Below are positions 60,830 through 64,000 of a stretch of DNA of 64,000 nt, piece after piece. A program made the position numbers and the translations under genes. The stretch lies in assembly GCA_040285825.1 (NCBI GenBank), contig JAUPSS010000007.1, positions 2,454,689 through 2,518,688 of the forward strand, given 5' to 3'. This DNA comes from Eukaryota sp. TZLM1-RC (Eukaryota > Metamonada: BaSk clade). Below the pieces are notes generated by a model, which was not told the origin of the DNA, made no database searches, and saw nothing but the letters and a program-made list of their open reading frames with translations. The stretch's first letter is position 1. Each line of letters begins with the position of its first letter.

Positions 60830-61795
60830 TATTTATTGAGATTAAAAGACCCATCTAGAATTCAATATCCTCCAAACAAGCGTCACTATTACTGAACCTA
60901 CTCACAGCATTACGTTCATATTCTACACCAATAGCTAAAAGTGCCTTTGAAATCATTGTTGGAATAGACTTGAAAATGCAAAAAAAAAACAATTCTATTT
61001 AACCAGAAAGTGGAGTTCATTGTTTTACCAGACCTATTCAATAACACTTTTTTAAAATTTTCAAAAAAGTGCAACCCTGAAGGTCCAATATTGCCAAAAA
61101 GAGAAATTGCAAACGGCACAAACTGATATTTCACATGTTCCACTCTACCTAACTGTGCCAAAGGTTCTTCATATTTTTTTATCTTCTTTTTTTCGGCGTT
61201 AGATAACGGCGAATCAGCGGAATACACTAAACGAGCAGCAGAATTTTTGCAAACATCAACTGAGACAACATCTACAACATTGAGAACACCATCGATCCCT
61301 GGAGCTACTAAATCTGCCCTTCTTTTACCAAAGGAATCATCCGTTTGATCTGAAGACAGCTTACGTACTAATGGCTCAATAAATGCCTCTATATTGCACT
61401 TTTGCACATGGCATATAACTGATCACGAACTGAGTCATGAACAATTGAGCGATAAGTTATAAAATACTTACAGTTAAAAATATGGGAAAGCGAAATCACA
61501 CCCTTGCAGCGACAAATTAAATCATTTGGTAAAGAACAAGGCCATAGAAAACATCTCATTCTCATTGCAGTGGTCCATTGGTGATCATTGAGTAGAAGGC
61601 CATAAATGTTGGGAATTTGGGAGATTAGGCAACTTGAGCAACTGTCTTCAAGATCAATCAAACAGTCTGCAAAAACTGGATTTTTTTTCTTTAGCCAAGC
61701 TAAGACGTACAATATAATCCAAGTTTTCTAAAACTTTTAAGATTTTTTTCTGCAATTTTGATGGTCTTGGCTGTTGGTTATTGTCAGACATACAA
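60830..61795 (-). mobile_element. RLE-type retrotransposon, subfamily B, interrupted by an LTR element
   Basis: The minus strand encodes, from 61780 leftward, RPSKLQKKILKVLENLDYIVRLSLAKE, YGLLLNDHQWTTAMRMRCFLWP, CRCKGVISLSHIFNCKYF, VHDSVRDQLYAMCKS and the endonuclease-like RRADLVAPGIDGVLNVVDVV...KKKIKKYEEPLAQL. It ends in EDIEF with a CCAGTTTTTAAAAAA tail. Frame breaks occur near 61390, 60960 and 61690. Its 5' side stops at the Ty3/gypsy LTR at 61796, so the LTR element probably inserted into it. Confidence 0.75.
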
Positions 61796-61912
61796 TGTAG
61801 AGTAACAGAAGTGTAATTTATTACGAAGAGGAATTATATTCACTCTTCTTAAGCTAACAGGTGGAATACTAATAACTAAACTATTGACTATAAATACTAT
61901 TCAAGACTAACA
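61796..61912 (-). repeat. candidate short LTR of a Ty3/gypsy element
   Basis: This 117-base segment begins TGTAGAG and ends CTAACA on the plus strand, so read on the minus strand it runs TGTTAG...CTACA with TG..CA ends. It starts at the last codons of the gypsy polyprotein and stops exactly where retroelement sequence resumes. The other LTR is outside the window, so identity cannot be checked. Confidence 0.5.
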
Positions 61913-64000
61913 CTGCCTTTTCCTCTCTTTCGAGCGACGAGCCCTGAAAGCTCTAGTCACAGGAGGTGAACTAATGAAAATATGACGCTTCTTGGGAGGA
62001 GCGGATTTAGTACGGCGACGTGCTTTTGAAGTCTTGATAAAGTCTTTATACGCGGCAGTATTTTGGACTGTAGACACATGTTCGGTGGTGATCTCTTTTC
62101 CAGGCCATTGCACTTGGCAAAAGTCACCATCCTGACTGAGCACTTTTTCAATGATGTGTTCTTCGACATCACCTGCAGCGACCCAGGAGTGGAATTCATC
62201 GTTGGTGGGCAAGCTGGAGTGCCAAGGTGCTAAATGTTTGACGCTAGCTAGGACAATCGTACCTGTGCAGAGATTCTTAATATTCACAGACGAATTGGAT
62301 ACGATTTCAGTAATTAGGAAGGGTCCTAAATAGTCTCCATGAAGCTTAGCGGAAGAGCCAGATGCTCTCAATACCAATTGACCAACTTCAAAAGGGTTTG
62401 GAGTTGACGATCTAGTTAGCTTGGAAGCTTTGGAAGCTTGATGGTGTGCTGCCTTTTCCTGTTTCTCTTTCAATCTTCGAAATTTAGATTGAATTTCTTG
62501 AATAAAAGATGACTCAGACGTCGAGCTTTCAATGATTTCAAGAATTTTGCCAGGGTCTGATCTGGGGGACACATCTGAGCCAAAGATCACTTGGTATGGG
62601 GTGTGGTTGGTTATTGAGCTCTTGGAAGAGTTGATCAATAATTGCACATAAGGCAAGTATTCAGACCACACATCGTAGGCATTGAAGTCTACGAGCAATT
62701 TCCGTAGGTTTTGCAGGATGTCTCTGTGTCGGCGCTCTACCAAGCCGTTGGACGGAGAAAACCTAGGTATTGACTTTGACACCTCTATGCCCAAAAATTT
62801 GCTTAATTCGTCAAAGACAGCCTTGGAAAATTCGGGTCCATTATCGCTGTGGATTTGAAATGGAATACCAAAGATGGCACAGACTTTCCAAACTAATGCA
62901 TCTGCAGTAAGATTGGCATTTATCTCTTTTAAAAGCACGATGATCGTGAACCTAGAGAAGCTGTCAATAAATACGAGGATGTATTTGTAGCCTTCTTGAT
63001 CTTCTGGAAGAGGACCAATGACGTCGGCATTGACGCGAGCAAAAGGTCTGTCAGCCCACAATGAACCGGTTGGGGAAACATGCAGTTTGGGAACTGGCTT
63101 TGTTTTCTGACAGGAGGGGCATTCTTGGACGTGCTTATTCATGTCGGTGAGCATGTTTGGCCACCAATAATCGCTGTTCCTGAGCTTGTTCAGGCTTTCA
63201 GCTTTGCTTGGATGACCTCCTTGCAGAAGTCCATGCAACAAGTTAAGGGTGTCCTTAATGAGTGATTTGGGAATCACTATCTTGTTGTCGTGAGTCATAT
63301 ATAAATCAAGATGATTGTTATGAACACAGTTGTTGAAAGAGGGGTCTTTGGAAGCTATGGCAAGCTTCTGTTCGGACCTAATCCTACAGAGCCATGGCTC
63401 GAAAATAGGCAGGTCGTTGGAACATCGTTCTCTGATGACCATGATACGTTCGAAGTTGTTTAAGTCTTCGATGTAGTATCTTTCATTTTCTGTTCCGTCA
63501 ATTTTATCAATGTAAAATATTGGATGAAAATTTGGAGGCATTTGATGGGACAAATGATTGATCTCTTGATGGTCTATAGGCGGAACTATTCGAGACAACA
63601 TATCAGACCAGAAGTTATCTTCCCCTTTGGTATGTACCAAATCAAAGCAGAATTCAGAGAATATGGGTAACCATCTTGTTACAATTCTGTTCTTCTCAGG
63701 AGCCGTGAACATGTAGGTAAGGTTTTGATGGTCTGTGAATATAACCAGTTTCCTTCCTTTCAAGTAGTTTTCAAAACCACTTTGAGTTAACATGAGTAGG
63801 ATAGCATAGAGTTCCTTTTGGTTTGTCGGCCAGTTCTTTTGCGAGTTGGTTAACAACCGGCTGAAGAAGCTGATAGGCCTACATTTCCTGTTGATCAAGG
63901 GGGTACCGGGGTCGTCGACTTGTTCGATTTGTTCCCATATGACGCCGCCTACAGCAATGTCGGATGCGTCGCAACTAATTAAAATTTGGTTTTCCAGCGG
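61907..64000 (-). mobile_element. Ty3/gypsy chromovirus polyprotein, 3' part, runs off right edge
   Basis: The minus-strand frame is open from the window edge at 64000 to a stop at 61907 (about 697 codons visible). From the edge it encodes the RNase H region (LISCDASDIAVGGVIWEQ, NQKELYAILLML, FTDHQNLTYMF). Integrase follows, with its H-x5-H...C-x2-C zinc site (LHGLLQGGH...CPSCQ), catalytic Asp in NADVIGPL, Asp in IHSDNGPEF and Glu in SNGLVERRH. A C-terminal chromodomain-like segment (EEHIIEKVLSQDGDFCQVQWPGKE) and a basic tail come last. RNase H next to integrase and a chromodomain mark a chromovirus. No stop or shift interrupts the visible part, so it may be young. Protease and reverse transcriptase lie beyond the window. 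Confidence 0.9.

Noticed and set aside
1-64000. CRISPR arrays, rRNA genes, bacterial operons
   Set aside because: No regularly spaced repeats or rRNA-like stretches were seen. The introns and gene content are eukaryotic.

Overview
The window comes from the nuclear genome of an anaerobic, flagellated unicellular eukaryote. It is AT-rich and gene-dense, with genes on both strands. Its spliceosomal introns are very short: ten inferred introns run 29-48 nt, most of them 29-34 nt, with GT..AG ends. Translation uses the standard code. Pyruvate:ferredoxin oxidoreductase, a [FeFe]-hydrogenase fused to a CPR-type diflavin reductase, and Sam50 together point to a fermentative lifestyle with a mitochondrion-related organelle. 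A dynein heavy chain, a dynein intermediate-chain-like WD protein and a p28-like protein point to flagella. A metamonad-like protist would fit, but the sequence alone does not fix the lineage.

Layout. 1-0.4 kb: degraded C-terminal end of a Fanzor/TnpB-like nuclease, cut by the window edge. 0.97-7.2 kb: TAF11-like, PP2C phosphatase, hydrogenase-reductase fusion (4 exons, one of 9 nt). 7.5-8.9 kb: 5'-truncated non-LTR retrotransposon with a probable long target duplication. 9.2-14.3 kb: TYW1 (minus) and PFO (plus). 14.3-21.9 kb: gene-poor stretch with a mariner-like MITE, an RCC1 remnant, tRNA-Lys, an interrupted small ORF and several retrotransposon remnants, including the most complete one (17.9-20.6 kb). 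21.9-24.5 kb: RecQ helicase. 24.8-27.6 kb: more remnants. 27.7-39.9 kb: single-exon dynein heavy chain without the usual C-terminal domain. 40.0-42.8 kb: remnant and mostly empty DNA. 42.8-47.7 kb: DEDDy exonuclease and Sam50. 48.6-51.25 kb: a decayed mobile element with a C48/Ulp1-type protease, two unknown ORFs and a clear Fanzor1 nuclease pseudogene. 51.35-60.3 kb: NPL4, an F-box/LRR/ankyrin-like protein, CDK1, a p28-like protein and a dynein intermediate-chain-like protein. 60.4-64.0 kb: two more remnants and a Ty3/gypsy chromovirus nested in one of them, running off the right edge.

How the genes may work together. PFO oxidises pyruvate and reduces ferredoxin; the hydrogenase fusion could link H2 to ferredoxin and, through its reductase half, to NADPH. 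Sam50 would build the organelle's outer membrane beta-barrels. The dynein-related genes serve motility or transport. The rest are housekeeping genes: transcription (TAF11), tRNA modification (TYW1), repair (RecQ, exonuclease), ubiquitin (NPL4, F-box) and cell cycle (CDK1). The less expected content is the pair of eukaryotic RNA-guided-nuclease relics (Fanzor), one of them beside a C48 protease, and a 9-nt microexon in the hydrogenase active-site motif.
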